Origin: Acetobacter sp.
GTDB taxonomy: Bacteria; Pseudomonadota; Alphaproteobacteria; Acetobacterales; Acetobacteraceae
Assembly: GCF_022483985.1 (NCBI RefSeq)
Contig: NZ_JAKVME010000001.1
Span: forward strand, 372,001-436,000
Direction: 5' to 3'
DNA: 64,000 bases
Positions 8,411 through 16,490 of the stretch are shown piece by piece (position 1 is the first letter of the stretch; each line of letters starts with the position of its first letter). A program made the position numbers and the translations under genes. The notes below the pieces were generated by a model. The model was given only the letters and a program-made list of their open reading frames with translations, was not told the origin of the DNA and ran no database searches.

Positions 8411-9361
8411 CTAGTGTGCCAGAACAATATGCTCGGGTTGCGTGCCCGTGAGCGCATCCCGTACCTGATGCGCGCAGATAAGGGCTAATTGTCGCAGGGC
8501 TTCCTGTGTTGTGCCGCCAAGATGAGGCGTGACAATGAGTGAGGGAGCCTTGAGCAGGGGAGAGGTTGCGGAGGGAGGCTCCTGCTGAAATACATCCAGT
8601 GCGGCGCCATGCAGGCGTCCTTCTTCCAGCGCATGAGCGAGATCCGTGCTTTCCACGGAAAAACCCCGACCTACATTGATGAGAATTGCATCAGGGTGCA
8701 TCAGCGCCAGTGTGGAGGCGTTAATAATTGGCGTGTCTGTCGCTTTTCCGGAGCGATGATTTGAAACGACATCGGCATTTTTCAGAAGATCTTCCAGATG
8801 GTGAACCTGTTCCACATCATGCTCCGTAAAGATGGAGGCGGGCACGCTGGGCGACCATGCAATACAACGCATGCCCAATCCTCTGCCTGCAATGGTGGCG
8901 ACTTTCTGAGCAATGATGCCAAAGCCGATGAGCCCCAGTGTTTTGCCGTGTAATTCCATTCCGTGCGCAGAGTAACGAAAGCCCCAGTTACCTTCGCGGA
9001 CAGCCTGATTTGCTTCACAAATGTTTCTGGCGCTTGCGAGCATCAGGCCCACGGTCAGTTCAGCAACCGACTGGCTGTTGGCGCCGGGCGTGTTGGTTAC
9101 AAGAATGTTCCGTTCACAGGCAGTCGGGACATCAATCCGATTGGTGCCTGCACCGTGACAACTGATAATTTTCAGGTTGGGAGCGGCAAGAATGGCCTGC
9201 CTGTCCAGACCCAGATCACGTGTTATGACCGCGTCGGCCGAGCCTATTTCCTCAATAACGGTCCGCATGTCTGGGCGTGAAGCGTAACGTGTTGCAATAC
9301 CGTGGTTGTTCAGGAAGGTAATAGCGGCTTCATGCACGGGTTGGGTGATAAAACATTCCAC
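8411..9361 (-). CDS. D-isomer-specific 2-hydroxyacid dehydrogenase family protein
   Basis: Predicted 316-residue NAD(P)-dependent dehydrogenase that interconverts a 2-hydroxyacid and a 2-oxoacid. The substrate domain begins MECFITQPVHEAAITFL. The Rossmann segment is TLGLIGFGIIAQKVATIAGRG, in which the usual third Gly of GxGxxG is Ala. Catalytic residues are recognisable: Arg in NHRSGKATDTPIINA, Glu in ALDVFQQEPP and His in VTPHLGGTTQEA. The start codon is GTG with AAAGGA 9 bases upstream. It follows the second carrier gene of the pxp/acc operon after 66 bases, so it may act on the acid released by that pathway. Phosphoglycerate dehydrogenase is unlikely because the ACT domain is absent. Confidence 0.88.
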   Translation of the reverse strand: MECFITQPVHEAAITFLNNHGIATRYASRPDMRTVIEEIGSADAVITRDLGLDRQAILAAPNLKIISCHGAGTNRIDVPTACERNILVTNTPGANSQSVAELTVGLMLASARNICEANQAVREGNWGFRYSAHGMELHGKTLGLIGFGIIAQKVATIAGRGLGMRCIAWSPSVPASIFTEHDVEQVHHLEDLLKNADVVSNHRSGKATDTPIINASTLALMHPDAILINVGRGFSVESTDLAHALEEGRLHGAALDVFQQEPPSATSPLLKAPSLIVTPHLGGTTQEALRQLALICAHQVRDALTGTQPEHIVLAH

Positions 9362-9427
9362 CGAAATTGATCCTTTACGCGATCTGAATAATCCTGAAAC
9401 AGGCAGGATAGTAATGAAAACAGAAGG

Positions 9428-9832
9428 TTAATCCGGTTGGATACGGAAAACGGGTTGATGATATCCAACCACAGAGTTTACCGGCACAAGACAGAGCAGG
9501 ACGGTGCCCGAAACGGGTGCATCCAGTGCGAGCCGCAACGGTCCGACATCGACAAACCCCAGAATCGCTCCCTTAGTGATATGGAGCCCTTCCTCCACGA
9601 CTGCTTCGGAAAAGATTCCCATTTCTGGGCTGAGTGCGTCCACTGTTCTGGCAGCGGACTCTACTGTCGAAACATTATGCAGAACGTCGACAATTTGCAG
9701 TGGAGTTAGCTCAAGTTTGAGTTGACCTTCCTCCAGAGGGACATCGCAGGATACAATGCCATGTTCACGCATGCGGGGCACAAGGACTGTCAGAAGATCG
9801 ATCAACTGAGTGTTGTGATCGGGCATGATCAT
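9428..9832 (-). CDS. Biotinyl/lipoyl-domain carrier-like protein lacking the modified lysine
   Basis: Predicted 134-residue protein resembling a small biotin carboxyl carrier. The N-terminal half (QLIDLLTVLVPRMREHGIVSCD) matches the N-terminal half of AccB-type carriers. The C-terminal half has the biotinyl-domain rhythm: SPEMGIFSEAVVEEGLHITKG, then FVDVGPLRLALDAPVSGTV. Where carriers have the EAMK hairpin, this protein reads DVGPLR, so the lysine that carries biotin is missing (around residues 97-99). Its ATG overlaps the biotin carboxylase stop by 4 bases, which implies translational coupling. It could be a structural subunit of the carboxylase complex, an inhibitor, or a scaffold. It is not likely to carry biotin. 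Confidence 0.75.
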   Translation of the reverse strand: MIMPDHNTQLIDLLTVLVPRMREHGIVSCDVPLEEGQLKLELTPLQIVDVLHNVSTVESAARTVDALSPEMGIFSEAVVEEGLHITKGAILGFVDVGPLRLALDAPVSGTVLLCLVPVNSVVGYHQPVFRIQPD

Positions 9833-11175
9833 TTCATGAGCCCTTTATCCAGTGAGTGAACAGTAACCATGCCTTTGAGAAACGATTCCGACTGCAAAAC
9901 ACGCTGTTGTAACGGGATGGTCGTGCAGATGCCGCCAATGCGTGTTTCGGCGAGCGCGGCACGCATACGTTCAATCGCATCTTCTCTTGTAGAGCCGTAA
10001 ACAATCAATTTTGCGATAAGGGAGTCGTAATAGGGAGGCACCACATAGGATTCATAAATGTGACTGTCCATACGCACACCGGGCCCACCCGCGGGCCACC
10101 ATTCTGTGATTTTTCCTGGATTTGGCAGGAAAGTATCAGGGTTTTCCGCGTTGATCCGGCATTCTATGGCGTGGCCCATGCATTTCACGTCGGTCTGCGT
10201 AAAGGATAAGGGGTGGCCACGAGCGACAGAAATCTGTTCGCGCACAATATCAATGCTGGTTGTCATCTCCGTTACCGGATGTTCAACCTGCAAACGTGTG
10301 TTCATTTCAATAAAACAGAACTGCCCATCTTCGTACAGAAATTCGAACGTGCCAGCACCAACATATCCGATCTGCTGGCAGGCATGAGCACATTTGACCC
10401 CGAGTGCGGCAATCTCCTGCTCCGGGATGCCGGCTGGAGGAGCCTCTTCCATCAGCTTTTGGTGCCGTCTCTGCACAGAACAGTCACGTGCGCCCAGCCA
10501 TACGGCATGACCGTGACGGTCTGCCATGACCTGAATTTCAATGTGACGCGGAGATTCCAAAAAACGCTCGGCATAGACATCCTGCTTGCCAAAAGCGAGA
10601 AGGCTTTCCTGTCTGGCGTTGGCAACGGCATTGGCGACATCCGTCGCGGACTCCACAATCCGCATGCCCCTGCCACCACCACCCGCAGACGCCTTGACGA
10701 TCAGAGGGTAGCCAATGGTGTCGCAGATACGCTGTGTGTCCTGCGCTGAGTCAGGTAACGCACCATCAGAACCGGGCAGGCAGGGTACGCCAGCAGCAAT
10801 CATTTCCTTTTTTGCGCTGATCTTGTCGCCCATAAGGCGCATGACCTGCGCAGTTGGGCCAATAAATATCAGGCCTGCATCTTCCACGGCCTCTGCGAAA
10901 TCAGGATTTTCGGACAGAAAACCGTATCCGGGATGCACCATGTCTGCCTGACACAACCGGGCGGCCCGCAGGATACGCTCCTGATCAAGGTAGCTCTGTG
11001 CAGCGCTGGCAGGGCCAATGCACACTTTGGCATCCACATGGTCCAGATGGGCGAGATCCGCATCCGCTTCGGAATAGATACCGATGGTTTCCAGCCCCAT
11101 CAGGCGACAGGCGCGAACAATACGTAGAGCTATTTCACCCCTGTTGGCGATCAGAACACGCAATGGCTTAGTCAT
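9829..11175 (-). CDS. accC: Biotin carboxylase (AccC-type) of the pxp cluster
   Basis: Predicted 448-residue biotin carboxylase, which uses ATP and bicarbonate to carboxylate carrier-bound biotin. The family start RVLIANRGEIALRIVRACR is present. So are the ATP-grasp lid KASAGGGGRGMRIVE and the active-site block FIEMNTRLQVEHPVTE, followed by VEQI-like DIVREQISVARG. Length matches E. coli AccC (449). It overlaps the upstream accB by 8 bases and the downstream carrier-like gene by 4. No acetyl-CoA carboxyltransferase gene (accA/accD) is present here; the neighbours are pxpA, pxpB and pxpC. This suggests a dedicated carboxylase rather than the housekeeping acetyl-CoA carboxylase, which should be encoded elsewhere. 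The assignment to the family is firm; the acceptor substrate is inference. Confidence 0.92.
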   Translation of the reverse strand: MTKPLRVLIANRGEIALRIVRACRLMGLETIGIYSEADADLAHLDHVDAKVCIGPASAAQSYLDQERILRAARLCQADMVHPGYGFLSENPDFAEAVEDAGLIFIGPTAQVMRLMGDKISAKKEMIAAGVPCLPGSDGALPDSAQDTQRICDTIGYPLIVKASAGGGGRGMRIVESATDVANAVANARQESLLAFGKQDVYAERFLESPRHIEIQVMADRHGHAVWLGARDCSVQRRHQKLMEEAPPAGIPEQEIAALGVKCAHACQQIGYVGAGTFEFLYEDGQFCFIEMNTRLQVEHPVTEMTTSIDIVREQISVARGHPLSFTQTDVKCMGHAIECRINAENPDTFLPNPGKITEWWPAGGPGVRMDSHIYESYVVPPYYDSLIAKLIVYGSTREDAIERMRAALAETRIGGICTTIPLQQRVLQSESFLKGMVTVHSLDKGLMK

Positions 11176-11629
11176 CCAGTTTCTCCACGCTAAAAAGCGG
11201 CGTACCCGGCTCTACCATCGTGGCGTTCTTGACCAGAACCGAGAGAATGCGGCAGCGATAGTCAGCCTCCAGCAAGGTCAATGTTTTCATGGCTTCAAGA
11301 ATGCCAATTGTCTGTCCTTCCTCCACGACATCACCGGGCTGAACGTAAGATTCTTCGCCGGGAGAGGGAGCGGCGTAGAACACCCCGTGCATGGAAGCCT
11401 CAAGCTGGCTGGCTGCAAGAGGTGCTGGAGCGGGCGGGGCGAGGATGGCTGCGCCTCTGGACTGCGCGGGCTGTTCCGTCTGTGCGGTTTCTGGCCCGCG
11501 CAGAACAATCCGTTTGCCGTCCGGGGTCGTATAGTCCAGCAGGCGCACGCCCAGTTGTTGCATGCAGGACATGAGAGCGCACAACTGCTCCATGTCCATT
11601 GTGCCAGAAAAAGACGGTATTTTTTTCAT
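11168..11629 (-). CDS. accB: Biotin carboxyl carrier protein (AccB-type)
   Basis: Predicted 153-residue biotin carboxyl carrier. An N-terminal helical region (MEQLCALMSCMQQLGVRLLDY) is followed by a Pro/Ala-rich flexible linker (ILAPPAPAPLAA). The biotinyl domain contains SPGEESYVQPGD and the biotinylation hairpin ILEAMKTLTLLEAD, with Lys115 as the attachment site. It would shuttle carboxybiotin between the adjacent biotin carboxylase and a carboxyltransferase. Its ATG overlaps the pxpA stop by 4 bases and its stop overlaps accC by 8, so the three proteins are coupled in synthesis. Against a housekeeping role: the gene is embedded in the pxp operon and a lysine-less paralogue lies two genes on. 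Confidence 0.92.
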   Translation of the reverse strand: MKKIPSFSGTMDMEQLCALMSCMQQLGVRLLDYTTPDGKRIVLRGPETAQTEQPAQSRGAAILAPPAPAPLAASQLEASMHGVFYAAPSPGEESYVQPGDVVEEGQTIGILEAMKTLTLLEADYRCRILSVLVKNATMVEPGTPLFSVEKLDD

Positions 11630-12390
11630 ATGAAAGCCTTGAGAGCTATACCGGCATCCTCCAGACGGGCTCTTACGGTGCGTGCAATGGCAACGGATTC
11701 AGCGTTATCTCCATGGACACAGATGGTATCCATCTGGGTTGGCAGCATTTTGCCGGAACGTGTTTCAATAGCGCCTGCCTTGACCATGCGTATGACTCTT
11801 TCAGAGACGAAATCCACATCATGCAACACGGCGCCCGGTTCCTTGCGGGAGACGAGGTGTCCGTCCTCGGTATAGGCCCGGTCGGCGAAGATTTCAGTGT
11901 AGACGGTCATGCCTCGTTCACGTCCAAGCCGTTCCAGTTCACCAAACGCACCGGCAACAAGAGCGAGGGAAGGGTCTACAGCCTGCATGGCGTTCAGGAC
12001 GGCATTTGCAACATCAGCGTCCCGTTCTGTCAGATTGCCGAGCGCGCCATGTGTCTTGACGTAGGCTATAGGGTGGCCAGCATAGGTGGCCATGGCCTGA
12101 GCCGCTCCAATCTGATAGGCGATCAGGCGTTCTGTCTCTTCTGGAGAAAAAGGGATCAGCCTGCGACCGAAACCCCATAGGTCAGGGTAGCCGGGATGCG
12201 CGCCGACAGCGACATTTTTTTCGCGGGCAATCTGGAATGTCTGCGCCATGACTTCAGGGTCTCCTCCATGAAAACCACAGGCGACGTTTGCTGAAGTGAC
12301 AATATCCAGCATCGCCGTATCATCGCCGATCTTGTAGTGACCGAAGCTTTCGCCAAGATCGGCGTTCATGTCGATTGTTGTTTTTGTCAT
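11626..12390 (-). CDS. pxpA: 5-oxoprolinase subunit A (LamB/YcsF family)
   Basis: Predicted 254-residue PxpA. With PxpB and PxpC it forms the bacterial ATP-dependent 5-oxoprolinase, which opens pyroglutamate to glutamate. Family blocks are clear: IDMNADLGESFGHYKIGDD at the start, TSANVACGFHGGDPEVM, VGAHPGYPDLWGFGRR, YVKTHGALGNL (usually KPHGALYN), EIFADRAYTEDG and TICVHGDN. Length is that of E. coli PxpA (about 244). It lies 22 bases after pxpC and overlaps accB. The change of Pro to Thr and Tyr to Gly in the KPHGALYN block, plus the linked biotin carboxylase, leaves open that the ring substrate is not plain 5-oxoproline. Confidence 0.9.
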   Translation of the reverse strand: MTKTTIDMNADLGESFGHYKIGDDTAMLDIVTSANVACGFHGGDPEVMAQTFQIAREKNVAVGAHPGYPDLWGFGRRLIPFSPEETERLIAYQIGAAQAMATYAGHPIAYVKTHGALGNLTERDADVANAVLNAMQAVDPSLALVAGAFGELERLGRERGMTVYTEIFADRAYTEDGHLVSRKEPGAVLHDVDFVSERVIRMVKAGAIETRSGKMLPTQMDTICVHGDNAESVAIARTVRARLEDAGIALKAFI

Positions 12391-12412
12391 GGCGTCTTCT
12401 CCAGAAAAGAAA

Positions 12413-13393
12413 CTATTTTGTTAGAATATGGGATTTTGCAGTATCAACCTGTTCTGCCATCTGTCGCAGATATTGGCGATGCGCCCTGAGTCGGGCAAGC
12501 GCCTGTTCATGGTCGATCATACGAAATCTGATCCAGCCTCCCGGAGGCATCTGGGATAGAAAACTCAGGTCAGGTTCGGAAACAATACCTATCTTTGGAT
12601 ATCCTCCGCAGGTGTTGGCATCCGCCATCTGGATGATGGGCTGACCTGATGGAGGCACCTGTATCGTTCCGGGCAGAAGTCCGTGTGACAGAAGGCTGAG
12701 GGGGTTCCGGGTCTGGAGGGCGGAGTCTCCTTCAAGCCGGAATCCAACCCGATTGGTCTGTGTGGTGATTCGCCACGGCTGCTGTACCAGACAAGCCTGT
12801 GCCTGTTCCGTAAATTCTTCGTATTCGGCTGCGGGCAGAACATGCAGTTCCACGCCATCCTTATCAGGCATGGGGGGATGGGCTGCCAGTCCCAGTCCAT
12901 TGACGGGTACCGGGAGACTGGCTGTTGTTGTGCCGCAGGACAGAAGGTCGCCTTTTTGCAGGCCACGCCCTTCGAAACCGCCAAAGCTGCCTTTGATGTC
13001 TGTTGAGCGACCGCCGAGTAAGGTGGGTACATCCACTCCTCCGGCAACCGTCAGGTAGGATCGCATTCCTTTTTTGGGAGCTTCCAGGGCCAGTGTCTGA
13101 CCAGCGCGTGCTTTCATGCTCCAGCAGGCAGGCAGAGGCATTGCATCCAGTTGGACCTTGGCGGGCGCTCCGGTAATGGCAAATACGCAGTCCTGACGGA
13201 ATCTGATTCTGAAAGGAAAAAACACAATCTCAAGACCGGCTGCATCCGGTTTGTTCCCGACAAGAATATTTCCCAGAATAAAGGCGGTGCGGTCCATGAC
13301 GCCACCACAGGACACCCCAAAAGGCAAGCTTCCGGCGCGACCAAGATCCTGCACGGTATTCAGGGGGGCATTCGTGAGAATTTCAAGCATCAT
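12413..13393 (-). CDS. pxpC: 5-oxoprolinase subunit C (KipA/AHS2, biotin-dependent carboxyltransferase-like)
   Basis: Predicted 326-residue PxpC/KipA-family protein. Features are MLEILTNAPLNTVQDLGRAG at the N-terminus, FGVSCGGVMDRTAFILGNILVGN, FAITGAP, AVAGGVDVP-like TVAGGVDVPTLLGGRSTD, RIGFRLEG-like NRVGFRLEGD, and the conserved IQVPPSGQPIIQMADANTCGGYPKIG. This fold (allophanate hydrolase subunit 2 domain) is also the second half of the carboxyltransferase of urea carboxylase. In the oxoprolinase complex PxpB-PxpC is thought to phosphorylate the ring amide using ATP. It overlaps pxpB by 4 bases. Given the adjacent biotin carboxylase and carrier, a true carboxyltransferase role is a serious alternative. 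Confidence 0.9.
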   Translation of the reverse strand: MMLEILTNAPLNTVQDLGRAGSLPFGVSCGGVMDRTAFILGNILVGNKPDAAGLEIVFFPFRIRFRQDCVFAITGAPAKVQLDAMPLPACWSMKARAGQTLALEAPKKGMRSYLTVAGGVDVPTLLGGRSTDIKGSFGGFEGRGLQKGDLLSCGTTTASLPVPVNGLGLAAHPPMPDKDGVELHVLPAAEYEEFTEQAQACLVQQPWRITTQTNRVGFRLEGDSALQTRNPLSLLSHGLLPGTIQVPPSGQPIIQMADANTCGGYPKIGIVSEPDLSFLSQMPPGGWIRFRMIDHEQALARLRAHRQYLRQMAEQVDTAKSHILTK

Positions 13394-14028
13394 GCGCTCA
13401 CAAAACGGACAATATCGCCAGCTCTCAGCAGGCAGGGATCATCTTCCGTTACGTCGAAAAGATCAGGGCAGTGAGCTTTACCCAGAATATGCCAGCCTGA
13501 CGGTCCCTTGCTGGGCGTTACCGCAGTGAAACCACCGCCAAGACAAACGGATTTCTGTTCCACACTAACACGAGGGGTGTTTCTGCGGGGGATGGCCAAC
13601 GGTTTCGGCACTCCGGTCAGATAACCGAAACCGGGAGAGAAGCCGACCATGGCAACCCGATAGGTTGCGCCCGTGTGAAGGGCCACAATTTCACGTTCGG
13701 ACAGCCCTGCCGTCTCGGCTACAAAGGGAAGGTCCTCTCCATCTGGTCCACCGTAAGTCACAGAAATAACCAGCTCTCGCGGAGTGATGTGGGCTGATCC
13801 TGCCTGTTCCCATGCGGTATGCAATATCTGGCGTATGTCGGCGGCTTCATGTTTTTCGCAGTCAAACGTGGCCAGAAGATTGTTTGCTCCGAGAATGACT
13901 GTCTGAATTTCGGTTTTCTTTTTCAGGATATTTTCCAGACTCCATATCCGGGTCTGTATATCGTCAAGGAATGGCCCCTCGGACATGTCCAACAGGAAAG
14001 CCTCCACGCCCGCATAACTGATACGCAT
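13390..14028 (-). CDS. pxpB: 5-oxoprolinase subunit B (KipI/AHS1 family)
   Basis: Predicted 212-residue PxpB/KipI-family protein. The N-terminal region corresponds to the small KipI N-domain (ANNLLATFDCEKHEAADIRQIL). The cyclophilin-like C-terminal half has ELVISVTYGGPDGEDLPFVAE, GFSPGFGYLTGVP (the family signature), PRRNTPRVSVEQKSVCLGGG, AVTPSKGPSGWHILGKAH and PCLLRAGDIVRFV. It pairs with PxpC and is fused to it in many proteins and in urea carboxylase. It sits 6 bases after the MFS importer and overlaps pxpC, so importer and enzyme are made together. KipI of Bacillus inhibits a sporulation kinase, but that role is not relevant to this context. Confidence 0.9.
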   Translation of the reverse strand: MRISYAGVEAFLLDMSEGPFLDDIQTRIWSLENILKKKTEIQTVILGANNLLATFDCEKHEAADIRQILHTAWEQAGSAHITPRELVISVTYGGPDGEDLPFVAETAGLSEREIVALHTGATYRVAMVGFSPGFGYLTGVPKPLAIPRRNTPRVSVEQKSVCLGGGFTAVTPSKGPSGWHILGKAHCPDLFDVTEDDPCLLRAGDIVRFVSA

Positions 14029-14034
14029 GACAAA

Positions 14035-15315
14035 TTATCCGTTTGCAACAGTGTCGAGTTTTATGGGAATGCGGGGGAAAGTCAGAATCGCTCCAGCCCC
14101 AGCCAGAACAATGGCTGCGACCATGTAGAATACGTATTCAAAACTTCCTGTAAATTCAAGAATATATCCGGTGATAACCGGCGCGAGGATGCCGGTGCCG
14201 TTGCTGAAGGTCAGCACAAGCCCATTGGCTGCCCCCAAAGCGTCATGCTCGACCAGCAGGTCGGCCAATAGAGCCATGTTTGCGCCGCTGCCAGCGGTTA
14301 CAAACCCCATGCTCAGGATAAGGCAGACCATCGACAGAGGAACCGAATGGATGAATGGCAGAATGCCGAGCACGGAGACCATGGAAAGGTAGAGTGCGAC
14401 AATACGTTTCCGACCAGAGCGTGTGTTTGCGTGGGTGCTGTGCAGGCTTTCTCCTATCCGGCCCGCAACAAGTGAAATAATGACAGCGCCCGCGTAACAG
14501 TAGGCAGTATAAACGCTTGCATCAAAAACCGAGAGATTCATCCTCTGTTTGAGAATAACAGGCAGCCACGACATCATGAGGAAATTGGCATAATTGACGC
14601 AGCATTGTGCGATAACCACGCCCCAGAACGAGCGGGATGCAAAAAATGGCCTGAGTGAAAAACGCGTTTTTTTAATGGATTTTTCAGTTGCTTTCGTTCG
14701 TGGGGGGTAGAGGAAATACCATAGAAGACACCACAGAAATCCCACCAAGCTCAGAATGATGAATGTCATGCGCCAGCCATGCTGCGCCACCATGTAGCCC
14801 GCAACAAGGGCGCCAGATGCCAGACCAATTGAAATGCCACTGGTGAACAGGGTCATCATCAGCCCCCGTTGATGGGGAGACGACCACAGGCGCATGACCT
14901 TGGCCCCCAAGGCAAAAGTTGGTGCTTCTCCTACCCCGAGCACAACGCGGGAAAGCAGAAAGGCAGGCAGCGTCATGGCCAGACTGCCCTGCACCATCGC
15001 CGCGGACCATACTGCCACGGCCAGAATGCCAACAAGCCGTGGACCGAGTCTGTCCAGAAGGATGGAAGAGGGCAGATTCAGGAAAAAATAGGACCAGAGA
15101 AAACTCGACAGAACCCATCCTGCCTGACTGGGGCTTAGACCAAAATCTTTTACAATGTCAGGTAATGCAACAGAAAGGGCGGCTCTGTCTCCATAACAGA
15201 TGACACACATCATGACTGTGGCGGCACAGACGGCAACCCGCCTCCATGTTGTTCCGGCCACTCCGCTCGATAGAGAAGAGGATAGATGCACGTCCTGATT
15301 TTTTTCCTGCGTCAA
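14035..15315 (-). CDS. MFS transporter, anion:cation symporter-like, first gene of the pxp operon
   Basis: Predicted 426-residue 12-TM major facilitator protein. It has the ACS-family features CYGDRAALSVALPDIVKDFGLSPSQAGWVLSSFLWSYFF in TM1-TM2, the motif-A loop LLDRLGPRLVGI, and RVVLGVGEAPTFALGAKVM in TM4 (compare phthalate, glucarate and allantoate permeases). It starts the minus-strand operon and is divergent from a LysR regulator. Only 6 bases separate it from pxpB. It is therefore the likely importer of the compound degraded by the operon, an organic anion or ureide. Substrate choice is inference from context; the transporter call is firm. Confidence 0.9.
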   Translation of the reverse strand: MTQEKNQDVHLSSSLSSGVAGTTWRRVAVCAATVMMCVICYGDRAALSVALPDIVKDFGLSPSQAGWVLSSFLWSYFFLNLPSSILLDRLGPRLVGILAVAVWSAAMVQGSLAMTLPAFLLSRVVLGVGEAPTFALGAKVMRLWSSPHQRGLMMTLFTSGISIGLASGALVAGYMVAQHGWRMTFIILSLVGFLWCLLWYFLYPPRTKATEKSIKKTRFSLRPFFASRSFWGVVIAQCCVNYANFLMMSWLPVILKQRMNLSVFDASVYTAYCYAGAVIISLVAGRIGESLHSTHANTRSGRKRIVALYLSMVSVLGILPFIHSVPLSMVCLILSMGFVTAGSGANMALLADLLVEHDALGAANGLVLTFSNGTGILAPVITGYILEFTGSFEYVFYMVAAIVLAGAGAILTFPRIPIKLDTVANG

Positions 15316-15580
15316 AATTCAGACAATCATGCTGGAAGAATTGAACGGGGCACGGGCATGACATCAAGGTTGCGTGGCATCGTTATCTCTCCGTACACAC
15401 ATGGGCTTCACAGTTTTTTCGGTGGTATTGAGGTTTTCAACTTCCCTTTTCAGAAAAAGAAGTTTTTGTCCTCGTCACCCGCAAAAAGAGCTTGTCTTCC
15501 ATTTAATTTCGATTATAGAACAAAAAAGAGCAACAAAAATATCGATAATTTTTGCCTCTGAGGCACAAAAAAAGTGTTGT

Positions 15581-16444
15581 ATGATGATAACGGAACTGCG
15601 CACCTTTCTCGTTGCCGCCCAACTCGAAAGCTTTGCCGCCACGGCTGAAAAAGTGGGGCTGACCCAGTCGGCTGTCAGTGCGCAGATCAAACGTCTGGAG
15701 ATGGAGTTCGGTTATGCCCTGTTTGAACGGACTGGCCGGGCGGTCAGTCTGAGCAAGGCAGGTCTGATTGCCGTTGATCGTGCTGCCGAGATTGTTACGC
15801 TTTTTGATCGTATGCGTGATATTCCAAGAGATAACACCATTAGCGGTACCATCAAGGTTGGAGTCATCTCTACGGCCTACTCGGCGCTTCTGGCGCCTGC
15901 CATGGCCGAGTTCCTGAAAATTTATGCTGATGTCCTGCTTTCAGTCAGTGTCGACGTGTCTCTTGCGCTGCTTCAGAAACTGGAGGCCAAGGAACTCGAT
16001 ATGGCGATTATGGTCAAGCCGCCATTCAGTCTTATTCCTCATATGGAATGGGTGCCACTTGTGACCCAGAACTACGTGATGGTGATGCATGAAAGCATTG
16101 AGGTGCAGGACTGGAAGTCCATCCTCAATCAGCATCCGTTCATCCGTTATGACAGTCGTTCATTTGGTGGCAGCAGTATCAGTAGTTTTTTGAAAATGCA
16201 TAGTATGACGCCGCATGATATTACCGAGACGGAGGAAATCAGCCTTATTCTGGATATGGTCTCCAAGAATATCGGGATTGCCATTATTCCTTCATGTCAG
16301 GAAATCAATAAATACGAAAACATTAAATGTATAGACATACCAGAATTTTCTCAGAAACGAGAAATAGGCGTTATGGCCTTCAATAGCAGAAGAAAGATAT
16401 CGGTTGGAAAGTTTATTACGTTTCTTTCCGGTCAATGTAGTTGA
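15581..16444 (+). CDS. LysR-family transcriptional regulator of the pxp/amidohydrolase island
   Basis: Predicted 287-residue LysR regulator. The winged helix-turn-helix is at the N-terminus (TELRTFLVAAQLESFAATAEKVGLTQSAVSAQIKRLEMEFGYALFER). An effector-binding domain from about residue 90 follows (IKVGVISTAYSALLAPAMAEFLKIY, DMAIMVKPP, GIAIIPSCQEI). The ATG at 15581 (or 15584) is chosen because it places the helix-turn-helix at the usual distance from the start; the longer frame from 15374 adds 69 residues unlike any LysR. The ribosome binding site is weak. It is divergent from the MFS-pxp operon across 265 bp, the classic arrangement for a LysR that controls its neighbour and itself. The co-directional amidohydrolase and CapA-like genes lie 46 bases on. 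Confidence 0.88.
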   Translation: MMITELRTFLVAAQLESFAATAEKVGLTQSAVSAQIKRLEMEFGYALFERTGRAVSLSKAGLIAVDRAAEIVTLFDRMRDIPRDNTISGTIKVGVISTAYSALLAPAMAEFLKIYADVLLSVSVDVSLALLQKLEAKELDMAIMVKPPFSLIPHMEWVPLVTQNYVMVMHESIEVQDWKSILNQHPFIRYDSRSFGGSSISSFLKMHSMTPHDITETEEISLILDMVSKNIGIAIIPSCQEINKYENIKCIDIPEFSQKREIGVMAFNSRRKISVGKFITFLSGQCS

Positions 16445-16490
16445 TTTTCGTCAATTTACCCTGATACCCCAAGCGAAGAGTTCCCGAAGC

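Noticed and set aside
11281..11574. Plus-strand frames opposite accB
   Set aside because: Antisense to a biotin carrier with a clear biotinylation motif; no independent support.
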